From the NCBI GenBank assembly GCA_018697195.1, contig CM031879.1:45778048-45842047 (forward strand): a stretch of 64,000 nucleotides of DNA, given 5' to 3'. Below, in pieces: positions 1-18,565 of this stretch. This DNA comes from Certhia americana. Its lineage: Eukaryota; Chordata; Aves; Passeriformes; Certhiidae. Every line of letters begins with the position of its first letter. Position 1 is the first letter of the stretch. The position numbers were made by a program, and so were the translations under genes. Under the pieces are notes generated by a model. The model was given only the letters and a program-made list of their open reading frames with translations, was not told where the DNA came from and ran no database searches.

Positions 1-5313
<5,313 letters not shown>

Positions 5314-5485
5314 CTCTCCAATCATTCCATTCCACGTCCCATTGATCTTTTTTCCATGCTTGCCATTAGTCACCAAGTAGAGGTCATAGGTGAACTTGAC
5401 AGACTTTGAGATTTTCTTGAGGATGTCTATGCAGAACCCCTTGCAACATTTCTTCATGTAATCTGGCTCCTCATCAGTTTTGTTC
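5314..5485 (-). CDS. GRIN2B: GRIN2B (GluN2B) coding exon: S1 core with glutamate-contact GKHGKK
   Basis: The acceptor is gatggttcag, one base completes the Glu codon split with the previous exon, and 57 codons follow ([20 protein letters not shown] to WNGMIGE) before a donor gtcagc. [14 protein letters not shown] and [16 protein letters not shown] are signature GluN2 S1 sequences. The Lys-His of GKHG corresponds to residues 485-486 in mammalian GluN2B numbering, which line the glutamate site. [11 protein letters not shown] is the 2B form, where GluN2A has VNNVWNGMIGE. NKT and NGT are N-glycosylation sequons. The CC pair supplies the partners for loop-1 disulfides with the previous exon. A Met appears before KKCC where mammals have Ile, as I recall. 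The short introns on both sides (318 and 668 bp) place this exon in a tight cluster. Confidence 0.97.
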
Positions 5486-5803
5486 CTGAACCATCACAAT
5501 AACAATGAGTTAAAAGACTGGGAGAAACTCCTGTAGTTACTCTCTGTTGTCAGTTTGTGTTCCCCCTCCCACTATATAATGTGGACAATATATATTGTGC
5601 TATCTGTGCTGGAGGGTGAAGTGACACGCTATAATGATTTGGCCAAAGAGGCTCATAATGAATGGCCATGGGATGGGATGGACAAATGGAGGTGATTTTC
5701 TAAAAAGGATTATAGATTCTGATGGTATTAGCCCAACCGACACTGTACATTCTGCTGAGAGCAAAGAGCCCAGAGTGAGCAGAAAAAAACCAGTGGTGCA
5801 TAC
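5486..5803 (-). other. GRIN2B intron of 318 bp
   Basis: This is the shortest intron in the window, with donor gtatgc and acceptor ggttcag. It contains no repeats that I can identify. Confidence 0.85.
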
Positions 5804-6012
5804 TCAGTCACTATGCGTTTTTGGCAAGGGACTGTATTCCTCATGCAGGTGCCACTTAGGGGGTCCACGTTCTCCACAATGACAAATGGTGCCTCCTCCA
5901 AAGTCACGATACTCAGGTGGTCGTCCTCACGTTCCTCAGAGTCAGGATATAGCTCAAAGCGTGGCCACACGTAATACTTCATCTGCAACTTTTTTTCCTT
6001 CCATTTCCCCAC
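5804..6012 (-). CDS. GRIN2B: GRIN2B (GluN2B) coding exon: S1 loop-1 region of ligand-binding domain
   Basis: The acceptor is ctctgcag and the exon begins GTGGGGAAATGG (VGKW). It runs for 69 codons plus two bases and ends with a donor gtatgc. The protein reads [10 protein letters not shown] and MKYYVWPR, then a divergent acidic loop ([13 protein letters not shown]), then [36 protein letters not shown] and a split Glu codon. This is the first part of the S1 lobe that binds glutamate outside the cell. The two Cys in SGTC and VPCQ are known in this family to form loop disulfides with the KKCC pair in the next exon. The acidic loop is about two residues longer than the mammalian GluN2B loop as I remember it. 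The following intron is only 318 bp (5486-5803). Conservation elsewhere is near complete, so the exon looks intact. Confidence 0.96.
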
Positions 6013-7020
6013 CTGCAGAGACACAAACCACAGAAGATAGATTTCGAATTGCTCTGTCCCTTTGCATCAACCACAGCTGCTGCAGGGATGGGTATGAGGA
6101 CCATTCTGGAGCACCCAAACTCATGACTCACGTAAAATAGAGATATTTCTGGGGAGAAGGCTCTGTGTAAGTGGGTTCAAACAAGGGGGAAGTGCAGAAC
6201 AAGAAAGATCTCTGAGATGTCTTATCTCTGCAATGGTCTCACCTTCTGGGAGAGTGAGTGGATAACCATGGGAATACTGTAACTATGGTCAAACAGACTT
6301 GTGTCCTTAAAACAACTTTTTCAACCAAACAACAGGAACACAATGACTTGGTTACACATCTTAGCTGGAAACAAGGAATTGTTTTACGTTTCTGATGCAT
6401 GAAAATTAATACCAAAGAGTATATATGATGTTTTTTAGATCTTGCTATTTTTCACTAATTCTCATAAACTTCCATAAATTTCTATTGCAGTTTTAAAACA
6501 CTTAATTTTCCGTTTCCTAAGTGAATAGAGATCATATCTTCAGTACTCAAAAAAGGGTGTGGGAATTAATTATTTTATATCTACTGCTAAGAATGAAAGC
6601 TGTTTAGAAGCCACTGCAGTCCTTAAAGAGACAATACATGTAAGTTCACTCACTGCCCAGGCAGACCATTTCTTGCAAAAAAACCCAAAAAAATCCAGGA
6701 AAAGAGAAAACTTGAACATCAACTGTACTTTCAACTATCAAAGTCTCGCCTTTGTTCTTAATTCCCCCTCCCACCATCACAGTTGACGGTAATTAGCACC
6801 TTGGCTGGCAACCAAAGCTGAGAGGGTGAAGAAGATAACTGGGCTTTAGAAGAAGCTTTCCTATATGATCCTCAAAGCAAGTTCTCCAGGCCAGGACTGA
6901 GACATGCTGACTTGATGGCAGAGGCAGTGTGGGTGTGTGGGAGGCTTGCATGACTGCTCTTAGTGGTGTACCTGCTTGATGGGTAAACAGAAAACTTCAT
7001 TCCACTCTAATCCAACACCC

Positions 7021-7078
7021 CTCCCACCACCCCCGAATTTCAGTCATTTATTTATATAAATGACAGAATGGGTGGGAG
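7021..7078. repeat. Two-tier inverted repeat (potential hairpin)
   Basis: The outer arms are CTCCCACC (7021-7028) and GGTGGGAG (7071-7078). The inner arms are GTCATTTAT (7043-7051) and ATAAATGAC (7056-7064) around a 4-base loop. Both pairs are perfect complements. The site is about 1 kb upstream, in the sense of transcription, of the VGKW exon. Function is unknown. Confidence 0.6.
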
Positions 7079-9339
7079 AAACACTTATTAAAGGCTCATT
7101 AGGTGTCATTGGATAATCTGTGAAACTCGAAGCCCAGCTGGGCTTTGGCATTTGAGAGTGTCCAGAATTCACATAAAACACTTGTCACCTTCAAAACAAA
7201 CAAACGCTTCATCTGGCCATGAAAGAAAAATTCACTCTGAGGGCTTGTGGAGAGAGAAAAAAGGCAGAAGAAATCACCCAGAGACAGCAGTTTCCACATC
7301 CACCCTCCCTGTGCAGGGCGAACACAGCACTCCAGTGAGCACAAGGCAGAGGGGGTTGTAAAAAGATGGGCAGAATCTTCCAAAAGGCAAGAATTCCAAG
7401 GAGAGCTTGCTCCTAATGTTCCCTCCACCCATGGAGATGCTCTGTACTCATGCTAATATCTAAGCCTGGATGTGGAAAGTGAATTTCTAAGGGGATAAAG
7501 ATCATAGACTCACATGCTTATCCAGGGTCTGCTCAGCCCTGGACTTCCTACTCATTCACCAAGCAGGTCTATTTATCATCATCTGAGCCAGAGATTTCTG
7601 CAGATGCTACTTCAGCTCTCAAGTAACTGAGCTCAAATCCCCAAAAGTGGTAACTGCCACATGGGTCTCAGCAGGGACCAGTGATTAAGATGCTGCTCAG
7701 AACAGCCCAGTTTTCAGCACAGTAACATTAACTTATCATAGAAATAAGTGGCTGATGAAAGAGACATCTTGCAGGATCTCAGCAGCACTTAGATATCTCA
7801 GTAACAGGCATGATATATCCCCCTAAGTGATAAATTAGATCAGATAGACACACCCAATCCATAATTACCCTGAAGTTCTCTGGGACAGAAAGGGGAGTTC
7901 ATAAGGCTGTGTGCCAGGCACGTCTCACAGTGTTGTACTACACAGAAACATTATGAAATTAGGATAACAATGACAGCATTGCCACAGCCTTCTCTGCATT
8001 AAATCACCTCACCTGCAAATACAGTAGTACACATCCATTCCTTATTATCCCAATGAAATCATTCTAAATTGTCCAAAGAAGAAAAAAAACATGATGTAAG
8101 TAAGTGTTCGGACCTAAATCTCCAAATCGACTGTGAATCATCTCAAAAATATGTGCAAATGTTAACATTTTATTGCTACTCTGAACAACCAGATATGTCA
8201 TATAACTCCATACATGTCCAGATATGAATAAGAAAAGTCAGAAAATTATAGTGAATTAAAAGAGGCAGATTTCTTTACATGCTTATGCATGTAAAGGTCA
8301 AATATATATGCACATAGTTAAAGAAGGATGGGCAGAAGCAACAGGTGGGCAATAAGAAACACCACATGTGCAGAGGATGGAGACAATGCAAGATAAAGAA
8401 TACACAAAATGTGTATCGTGTGCTAGATAATCTGCCATGAAAGGGAAGGAGCAATTCACTGTAGGGACAGAAGTTAGCAGAATTAAATGTCACAGATTTG
8501 TCCAGGTAAAGATGCCTATGCCTAAAGAATATAACCTACCAAGCTGTGCAGAGCAAAGCAAGGCATTTCTGAAGTCTCAGGGTACTTGGTATTAACAGCC
8601 TAAGAACTGCTATTACTTGAGTTTTGATGAGTGCTTGCCTCAGCAAAAAGAGGAAAAATAAACTATCTCAGGCATCCTTCATAGTGGTCACCCTGCAGTT
8701 TCAAGACCCGTTGGGTATTCTCCAATCAGTCTAGTCATCCAAACTCCCACTAGGAGCCCTGAAGGGTCACAGAATTAGTAGGATCTATAAAAACACCTTT
8801 TAAATCACATTCTCCAATCCCTATGTAATGTTACTTTATGTCAGGATACAGCTCCTAAGAAACAGAATTTTACCTTAACTGCCCCTTGCTCTATCTGATC
8901 TTGTCAAGAAAGTAAAGTCACTTTGGTTTGGGGATGAATTTGGAGGGGTTGAGGGAGGGAAGTAGCTAACTTTCACCTTAAATATAAGATCCTATTTTGG
9001 ATAACAAGCTTATTGGAAGTAGAAGTCCAACACATTTGCAAAGAAAGAAAGGGAGAATTATTGCAAAACAGAAAGTTAATCACATATGCTATTTGTTTGT
9101 CTAAGCATATAAGTTATCCCATGCAGACAAAAGGTGAGATTGTCTATGCAAGGGGAAAACAAGTGGGAGCCTTCTGAAAGCCTTCCAGCCAGCTGGCAAA
9201 TTGCCTTAACCGCGGTATAATGCAGCCAGAATAAAAGAGTTCTGCAGTATGTTAATGCGCATCTTTAATGAAAGGTGCATCACATTGGTTCCTTGAAACT
9301 AATTCTTAACAGAGGCTTTTCTCTCCTCCCAAGGGAAGC

Positions 9340-9560
9340 TAAGGCTTGTAACAGCCATTTGTGGCAGATGTTTCTCTAACCTGCCCTTACACTGACAGAG
9401 AGTCCATGGTATCCACATGCAAACTATTCCAGTGCTTAGCTCTCCTTCCCATTAAAAAGTGAGATTTTTCTCTTGATGTTTAGCCTAAATCTTCTTGCTG
9501 CAATTTATACCAAGAGAGTGTATTTCCTTATTCTCCTACATGTGCTCTTTTCGGTGTTAT
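9340..9560 (-). mobile_element. Old CR1 LINE fragment
   Basis: The phrase around 9424-9510 (attccagtgcttagctctcc, then aaaagtgagattttt, then tagcctaaatcttcttgctg) follows the complement of the CR1 ORF2 C-terminal region as I know it from reptile and bird genomes. It is heavily diverged, so the boundaries are approximate. Confidence 0.5.
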
Positions 9561-10612
9561 CAGGTCAGTAAGATATTTTTAACAGAGAGGAGTTGATAGT
9601 CTCATTTATTTACTACCTTATAAGCTACATCGGTAAAAGCAGCCACCTGTTTAAATAACCAACATCCAGTCTCACAATTTACAAAATCCTTACCCAGATG
9701 GGTAGTATGGACAAGTACAAGTTACTCCCATGAATTTCCAAAATCATCTGTTTCAACATAGGCAGAAGTAAATCCCTGAGTTCTTCCTAATATGGCAAGG
9801 TAGGACTTCAAAACACAAGAGCATCTGGAGAGACCTACAACTAGTGTCAACAGACGGAAAACTAAAACCTCCTAGAAATTTGGTTTTCAAGGGCTAGGCA
9901 GGAGAATACAGTTCTGAATTAAACCAGAAATGTTCAGATACATTTCTTAGGCAAGATACTCAGCAGCACTGCATTGGAATTTGGGGTGAAGGTTCAGGAG
10001 AGAGCCTGAACATTTAGGTGCTTGTTTTTCAACAGGCTGGAGGAAAACTAGCTAGTCAGTCTCCTGATTGTTATTATTTTATGCAGGCTCCTATTTGCAC
10101 CATGCCTTGCACCAGTCTCTTTTCATTTCAAATCTTATCTCAATTTCTGCTCTCCCCACTCCCGCTACAGAAGAAATGCAAAAGGAACAAAAGGGATTTG
10201 GTTTCATCTGCAGAATGAAAAAAAAAGACCATTCCAAACTCACTTAGGACTTGAACTGCTTTCTGCATTTTCCCAAAAGCTCAATGTTTCCTCCCTTATT
10301 ATTGGTTCTTTTATTTCTTTTTCCCCAGGAGCTGAGGAGTTTATTCATTCCAGTGAGGAAGCACTAAAGCAACAACAGAGAGCATGAATTAGGAGGCAGA
10401 AACTCCCTATTCCACCAAGAATCTCTGTAACCCGATCTGCACCCTTGTGGCTCCACATTGTGTAAAACTGAGATAATGGCATGTTTTTACATCTGGGGTG
10501 CACTGGGTAGATAAACACAGAAAAGGCCATGAGGCTCACTGTGGAAGTGAGGAGACTCACACACACGTTTAGAGCTAGACGAGGAAACATATACAGCATG
10601 TATCTGTGAATG

Positions 10613-10664
10613 GTATAAATGTGAAATGTATAAATGTGTATAAATGTATACATGTATAAATGTG
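10613..10664. repeat. Short tandem repeat built on TATAAATGTG
   Basis: Five imperfect units of about 10-12 bases, variations on tataaatgtg and tatacatg, lie back to back. This is a minisatellite-like patch that probably arose by slippage. Confidence 0.7.
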
Positions 10665-11514
10665 AAAACTTTCTGTCTTTAATCTTTGGAAAAATCTTAC
10701 ATAACTTACAAAACTTTTACACCTGATTTAAGTACATGAAAAATGGAAGATCAAATATAGAAAAGGTAAAGGTAGGATGTTGGACAAGGGGCAGAAAATA
10801 GGACTGTCATTGGTAACGTAGCTGATGAAGAAGCATACCTAACCCCTCTGGGAAGCAGGGCAAGTCCAAGGAGAAACAAGATTCTTGTAAGTAGAATCAG
10901 TACAGATCCTGAATGAGGACATGGGAAAAACAGAACAACTGGGCAGGACCTGAAAAGGTCTACTCTAGAAGCACCATAGAAATAGCAGTCATAACTGGGA
11001 CACTGCCAATGGAAGTAGGCATTACTCAGGGTACATAAAATAAAGGTAGACCTAGGGGATGCTGTTGTAACCTTAACACTGCAGTAGAGTGTGAAGAAAT
11101 AAATCATGCATAAATAAAATAGAATAATTTTGGATTGAAATAGATTCTGGAAGGCTGGTGCAAGATATTCCATGAGGACCAAGCTAAGAGATCTATTGTA
11201 TCTCCACAGGCTTGGCTTTCAGTCTGAATAGAGATGTCATAACTGTTTCTAAAGAGAAATTTTATCAGGAACTAAGTTATTATGGGAGTTGTTAGCTTCA
11301 CAGAGATTAGATGGAGAACAAATGCAAATTTACACAGCAGCACCCCAATGTTTCTTTTTCTGGATCTGATAGTTGGAATATTTCTTTACCCCAAAATTAC
11401 TCAACAGGCAATAGGTCGTGATGTTTTGCACTTAGTTTGAGCGAAGCAGCAAGAAACCATACAGAAAAGCTAGTTATCAGAAATAACCTTGGATGGTGTG
11501 ATTAGGGAAACAGA

Positions 11515-11885
11515 GAGCCTGTCTTAAAGAAGGAGACTAAAAAGCTTGTCTAACCTAGATAAACAAAAGCCAAGAGGGGATATAACTGCTCTGTATAAAT
11601 AAAGGGGGGACAGATACACAAGGGAAAAAATAAAGTGATTTTTAAGCAGGAAAAACAATGCCAGTGAAAGAACAACTGATTGTAAGGAAATTTGCCTTGA
11701 AAATAAGAAAGATTTTAACCATCAGAGGGGGAAGTTCTGAAGCAGCTGCCCAAAAGTAGCTGTGAAAACCAAAATGGGGTCAAGAAGAAGCACAACTGGA
11801 TTGTATAGAGCAATATGGTTTTGCTGCCTAGAGCAGAGGGATGGGACCAGATGAGTCTTTCCAATCCAGTGACTATAAGTAAGAA
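11515..11885 (+). mobile_element. Old CR1 LINE 3' fragment, sense on plus strand
   Basis: Phrases such as aaagccaagaggggatataa, ctgctctgtataaataaa, taaccatcagagggggaagt and gggaccagatgagtctttcc match, with many substitutions, the CR1 3' end. There ORF2 finishes and the tail carries a GGACTGGATGA-like motif followed by TCCCTTCCAG. It is an ancient, strongly eroded copy, and I infer no function. Confidence 0.62.
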
Positions 11886-14800
11886 GAAGCAAGAGGAGGA
11901 ATTCCACTGTGAAAAGCCTTTTCCCCTCATTTTTTCAGTCTGAAAATGTCAAAACTCAGTCTTAATCATCATATTTCTGTCCCCCAGCAAACCCACATGA
12001 ACACAAAGACTCATGCAAATGATACCTCCAACTCCTTTGCTCTTACTTCCCTCATTCAGCAGCAGCACCTTCTCTAGTGCCCTGAGAATAAAACATTCCT
12101 CTTAGCCTTCACCCAAGCTGGTTAAGTTATGACTCTCACACTTAAACAGTGCTGACATCACACCCACTACTAAACGCATAATTCCTCTGATGGCACAGCT
12201 TTGTATCCTCACATAGACTGGTCTACAGCAGGTGGAAAAGAGATGCCACAAAGAGCAAAAATTCCCTGTTTACAGACACTTTAAGGTGATTAATTAGCCA
12301 CATCAGCCAAAGAAGACAAAAAATGGTTGTGAATGCTCCACATGCAAAATTAATTAACACAAAAAACACTCCTTGCTGAACCTCAAGTTCACCTTCCACA
12401 ACCACCTGGGGAAGGATGTTTTCTTGACTGCACCTGCAGAAGCAGGAATTACTTCTAATAGCCTTTCAATTAAAAATGTAGGCTGCAGGAGATGGTGTGA
12501 TTTTCTACCCTCTGTATTTATACAGCACCTAGCATATGCCAGAAGGAGAGAGGCTGAGCTTGGAATACAGACAGGGTGAGGTACTTGCTCCTGCTTTACA
12601 ACTCATTCTGGGAATAAAAGCCCTTTGCAGAAACACAGTCTTCCATCTCACTGAGGTCTGGCATTTACACAACTCTTGCCATTTTTGCTGAAACATTTCC
12701 TTCATGGTGCATTTATATGCCTTTTGCAGTTGCTAAGGTCTTGTCCCCTGCCATGATTAGCCAGAGAAGGTTAATGAGGTATACTTAGAGCACTTCTGAC
12801 TTCTGCAAAGTTAGTGAACTATGGAGCTCCACTGGTGTCACAAAAAGGTTAGAGTTATGAGAATGCCAAAGAGTTTACCTCGCTAAATCATTCCTCCAAA
12901 CCAGAAGGCACCAAGAATTCAATACAGCTATAAAACTAGCACCTCTGGGAGACGATGGTGTTCTTCATGGTAGCATTAACTTGGTATCCCAGAAAGTGGT
13001 TCATCCAGGCAAGGCTGGCTCAAGCTGGAGCAGCAGGGACACCAGGAGGACATAGTTATTCAAGGACCTCAGTGCTACCTTAAGTATGCATAACCATGAT
13101 TTATGGAAATGCAGGCTGCAATCAGCACAGGCATAAATAGGAGACGTGAGGAGAGAGGAAGCTGTTAATGGTAGCGGGGGCTATGATCTGAGTAGGCTGG
13201 AGAATGTAACTCTAAGCTTCTAGCAGGGGCAAATCAGGTGTTAGGATTTGGGAAGAAGAATTAGAACAAAATTTTTATCTTAACAAATACTGAAAACTGA
13301 CTACCATCCAACATAACCCACCTTCAACTAACAGGCAGTGACAGCACCTGACTCAGACTCTTACTTAATAGCGTTGCATACTTAGAGCCATCATGTCCTT
13401 CTGAAATGACTGTGTGACGACAGGGGAGCTTAATAAATGTTCCAAATACAAGCAAGATCAGTCTTTTCTGATTCTAGTCTTGTAAATAAAATCTAAAGTC
13501 GAGGAGCTTATACTGTCCCTATCATTGTTCATCTAAGGTGAAAGAAGGTTTCACCTTGAGCATCTCTACTGCTCTCCTTTGCAGAATTGTGAGGCAGGGG
13601 AAAATGTAGCAGGGTTACCGGTAAAATTGCACGTTTTGTGTCCCAGGCGGTTCAGGAGTCACAAAGGTTTTAAAGAAAATGTATTTTTATGTGCATGTAT
13701 AGGCATCTAAATGCTTTATGTAAGCATTTTGCAGTCTCTAGGAGTGCATCCGCATTGTGCAGGTGTGTGTCTGCATCCAGTACGTGTCCATGCATGTAAT
13801 GCCCTATCTAATGATTTTTCCCCTTGGCTTTCCCTGTTGAGTTCTGGGTTTGAGTTTCATTTTGCTGAGCTTTCATTTCTTTCACTCAGAATTTTTTTTT
13901 TCCCACCCTAAAGCATGTTACACAGAGGGAGGGATGCTTGCCAATTCACTCTGCAGTCTGGGAGACAGTTTAGAGCTTTGACAGCTAAGTGGGTCCAGTA
14001 CAGTGGTGTACAAAACCCTGACACGTGCAGTGACACCTACTCTTTACACTGATTGAAAATCTCCCCCAGAATCTCTTGGGATCACAAACTGAAGGAATGT
14101 TCAAAAATGCAGATGCAGAAGAAGGCCAAAGCTGATTCTTTGTGCTGAGAAAAGCTAAATGTTGAAGCCAAACCCAGCAGGGTTAAGAGAGGAGAAAACA
14201 TAAAGAGAGGGGGGGTGAGTTACCTAAACCTCACTGTTTTCTGTGCTGTGCAAGACTGCATGCACTGCTTGAAAAGCATCTCTGAGAATATCAGAGAGAG
14301 ATGCTTCACCCTTCAGTGGGGGGTGTCACGGTGGGTGAAACACCTCCCCACCCCGCATAAAGCAGCCAGAGCCCCTGCCCTGTGCCTGGCAGCCCCACAG
14401 AGCCCCTGTGCATTGGTGCACGCCTGCCAAGAGCAGCCGCTGGCGCGGCTGTACCCACACCCCTTTGGCAAAGAGATGCTGGGTGCTTGGCTCCCCTCTC
14501 ACTGCTGGAAAGGGGAGGATGAAACCTCTTCCAGAGGAATTACTGCACACGTTGAGAGCCAGATTCCAGGGAAACCAGTTACAAAGCCGCAAGTCCCTGT
14601 TTTTTTCTTCTCCCACCGCTGACAGCACTGGGCTGCTGATGGCAAATGCTGTCCTCATCTGCAGAACACCCTCTGTCTGGATGCTGGGTCTGGATTCACA
14701 CTGGCATAGCTACAGCCAGCCCCACTACCTCCAAATCTTCAGGGTGCATGTCTGCAGCCCCCCTCAACCTGGCACATGGCAGGGAGTCCTGTGCAGTTCA

Positions 14801-17800
14801 CCAGAGCCATCACAAGGGGTAACCAACTGAAACACTTTGTCACCAGATCTCCAAACTAAGTTGAAACAACAGGTCTGCTCTGCATCCTGGTTCTCTGCTA
14901 GGTCTCTTTTCTTGGCTTTGCAAAGAGACAGGATGGAAAGCAAAACTGTAGGATAGGCTCAACCAGGGATACCCTTGCTGCTCTCCCTCTATCCCATGGG
15001 TGATTAAAGGGGCTGCTCACTGCATCCTTGTACCTTTTCTTATCCACAGACCCCTTTATATGGCTCTATGCAGAAGGCATGTAAATACCCTCATGCCCTG
15101 ATTTATTTTCTCCCCCTTCTTTCTTTTATTCACTCAGTTGCTCCCCAATAAACACAGGGGACAGGGAGTGGGGTAAAGCAGCAGACAGCCTCCATCTCAC
15201 CTGTGTAAGCTGAAATAGGTGATGGTCCCTCAATGCCTCAGTTCATCAGCACCCCACCTCCCACCTGCCCACCCAGCCACGGTCCTGTCTCCTGTCACTG
15301 CTGTGCACCATGGACACAGTCCTCACTGCACAGAGTGTCCTAACCACTGCCTCCATCATGTCTTTAGTCTGGTGCCCCTGGGCCAGGACCAGGCAAAGAG
15401 TGAGACCAGTGCAAGCAGTCAAGAAACCTGCAGGGGTGGGGGAGCAACTTGCATTGTGATTTCCCCCTATCTCAGCTCCCACTGACTTGGATATAGACTG
15501 GCTTGTCCGCATCCCAGCAGTGTTCACCTCTGTCCTGAAATGAACTGCTGGCCCAAGCCACAGCAGTGTGAGCACTGTATGTCTCCACTGGCAGTGGGAC
15601 TCACCAGGGTTCTTCTCCTTCTGCCTGTGCAGCTGCAGATCAACCTCTCCTACAGCAGAGACTGCCAGGCTAGACAGGGCCTTCCAGGAGCTTCTGTGGG
15701 CTGTACTCCCCAGCTCTAGACTCCTGCCTAAGAAGCTCAAGCTTCAGACTTTCTGATGGATGAGAACTCCAGAAAGAGAACCCATGAGTTTCAGGCCCCC
15801 TGCCTGACCCACTGCTACAGCCAGGTGCTGGACTTTTCTTGAAAACCACAGCATTCTGCCAAGTTTGGGTGGAGCATTAGACACAAGAATTGCCAGCTCT
15901 ACCTACACCTTACAGAGAAGACCCAACCAGGATGAAGCCCACCAGAAGGACAGCGGGTTCATGGCACACCTGTGCATTATTGCCATGCTGGTTGTAGCCA
16001 GCAAGTGCTCTGTGAGCATCGGGGAGAGATTCTGCCAAAGATTTTTTCTCATTTCCCATGCCATACACAGGTACTCACACTCAGAGGTACCCCCCAGCAG
16101 CAGTTATCTTAAGCCCATCCAAGCTTGGAGTCCAAGCAGAATTGCCAAGAGCCCAGCTGAGGCCATCTGGGCTGCCAGGCATCGCTGCGCAAAAGGAGCG
16201 CAATCAGACATGAGTGTGGAGGGAGTGAGAGGTAACCTTGAAATCAGTGATTTGGAAAGCAGAGAGGAAGCTGTGTATTTGCCAGCCCCAGCTAGCAAAG
16301 AGTTAAGCCAAGAACTGTTTTCTCAGGAGTGTGGCCTTAAAGAAAAAAAATTCCTCCCTTCTCTCAGACCTGATGGACCTCAGACATATCTATTTTTCGA
16401 AGATATGTATGTCATTTTGGGCATAAGAATGTCAACACAAAACAGGTCTTGTACCATTTCTGTGGCCTAAAAGTAGGAGAACAGGCATGACAGAGGCAGT
16501 CTTGGAGACATAAGGCTCTCAGCAGGTTGCAGGATATCTTTTATGATGGCATGTAAGTCCACACGTAGAATAATTTCTGTCAGTTTAGGACTAGATGAAT
16601 GATTTTGTGTATTTAAATGTGTGTGTACTGCATAGATACCTCTGTTATAAGGGGACAAGCAGTAAGCCTATAATTAAGTCCTCTAATATTTTCCATTACA
16701 AGAGTCTTCAGGCCAGCTCCCTGAGAAAAACCAACATCTCCATGTTTTGCAAAAGGCATTTCAAAGACAGCAAGGCAAAAATCCTGAGGCTAAGGACATG
16801 ATTTTTACTTTGGCCCATCAAATTTCATTCTATCTTAGCTGCATTATAAACTGTTGAATAATCGCAATTTCTTTTCTGTCACTTTCTTGCAGAAATCCTG
16901 GCAAGCAGTCCAAACAGCATCTGAGCATAAATGTTTTAAGAGCTAAACCCCACACCTCAGTAAATCAGTGGCAACTCCCCACCAGTTCCATGGTAAGTAC
17001 TGTAGTAACACCTCAGTAACACCTCTTGCAGAGCAAGAGAAAGGCGAAGGTCCAATTAGGCTACACACAAAATGTGGACAAATCATCTAGGTTCTCTTCT
17101 ATCTGTTTAAATGTGTCTCAATGTGAATTGGTCACCTGCGCTCCACTACTCAGGATGCAGAAGAAAGGCAAACCACTTTGAGCTTTCATGAATGTCTGTG
17201 AAACAAGTGCAGGTTAGTCACTGGATTGAACAGTCAGCCTCAGTGCTGAAAGCTCAGCATGCATGAGAATGAACAATTTACTTTACTGAAAAGATTTTGG
17301 GGTTTCCTCTTAAGAAACAAATTAAAACACAGCACATATAAAAAACTCACCACCAAACCATAAAGCAAACTACATTTTTTTAGTAATTTATTTAGGCTGA
17401 AGTATTAGAAAATGGCAGGTTTACCGTTTCCTTTTCAGCCTTTCTTCCATCCCACTTGTGTGTGGACATTTTGATTCAAATTTTAATTAATGAGTGCATG
17501 CAGCTCTCTCCATGGAGTCCCTCCCTCAACCCTTGTACTTCAAAGAATCTTGAAGAAGTAGAATTAAGGTGGCCTGGGAAACAAGACTGGCATTTCCTAG
17601 CTTAACTTCACAAGCTAAAAATTGAATCACTGTTCTTTTATTTTCTGTATGTAATTGTTTCTATGGCTTGAATGTGCATGAGCTATTAAAAAAACCATAA
17701 ATGGGCAAAGAAAGTATCAGTGAAGATGGAGAAAGAGCTACCCATGAATCTCCAAGCACTGGCAGAGGAGAGAGGAATAAAGAAACAGCAATGGACAGCA

Positions 17801-18469
17801 AGAAAATCAACCACTGTAGAGATTGCACAATCCTGTTTTATGATGGAAAAAGCAGCACTGACCTTGCCAAGGGGTTGAATGAGGCAAAGAAAGCAAAAGC
17901 CAAATTGTAAAAGGTGCATTGGAGAGAAGCGGAAGAGGGTGCAGCTGGCAGGTCCCTCACTATCATGATGCCCAGAAGGTGAGACTAAAGGAAGGCACTG
18001 ATCAGGCAGATCATGCTGCAGACAGGTTTCTCATGTTGCAGCAAAATGCTCGTAAGAGACTAAGAGAGGGCTGACAGCTGTATTGCATGGAAGGTGAGGA
18101 CAGGACCAAGCTGTTCTAGTCTGTGTAACCTCAGAGCAGAAGCACCATGGTAGGGATAGATGCAATGGGGGTGGTTACTGTCTAGATGCCATGTAGCCAT
18201 GTTAGCCCAGAAAGGCCAAGGTGAGAGCTGAGGCAGCTTGCCAGGCTCACACAACTGCCTTGCACCATGCTGTGCTGATGTATCCCTGTGGCACTGCTCT
18301 GCACCGTATGGATGTGCCATCACAAGCATATGCCAAACAGGCAACACATAGCTATGTTTCACAGGGCAAACTTGCCCCAAGCAGCTGTGCAGCAGCTGTG
18401 CAGAGAGCAGACGCTTTCCCTTCAGATGCCCAGGAGTGAAGGGACCCAAGTGCTGGCTGTTATCTTGTC

Positions 18470-18565
18470 CTGCGCTTACTCTGTAACCTTAAGCAAGCCA
18501 CTGAAGCTTCCTGAGGCTCAGCTCTCGCTCTGTTAAAGGCTCTGAATAATCAGTCCCTTGTTGCA
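18470..18565 (+). mobile_element. Ancient SINE-like (MIR/core-type) fragment
   Basis: The stretch ctctgtaaccttaagcaagc followed by cactgaagcttcctgaggct resembles the widely spread amniote motif in which a tRNA-derived SINE core reads gtgacctTGGGCAAGTCACTt...CCTCAGTTT. It is short and diverged, so I treat family membership as tentative. Confidence 0.45.

Noticed and set aside
12495..12545. tatttatacagcacctagca motif resembling an amniote SINE tail
   Set aside because: Too short and isolated to call an element.
15246..15740. Open frame of 164 codons on the minus strand
   Set aside because: Composition looks like translated noncoding DNA, and an overlapping plus-strand frame exists. No family recognised.
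15865..16470. Open frame of 201 codons on the plus strand, the longest in the window
   Set aside because: No recognisable domain or family, low-complexity composition, no splice or promoter context, and it lies antisense within an intron. Chance frames of this length are expected in 64 kb.
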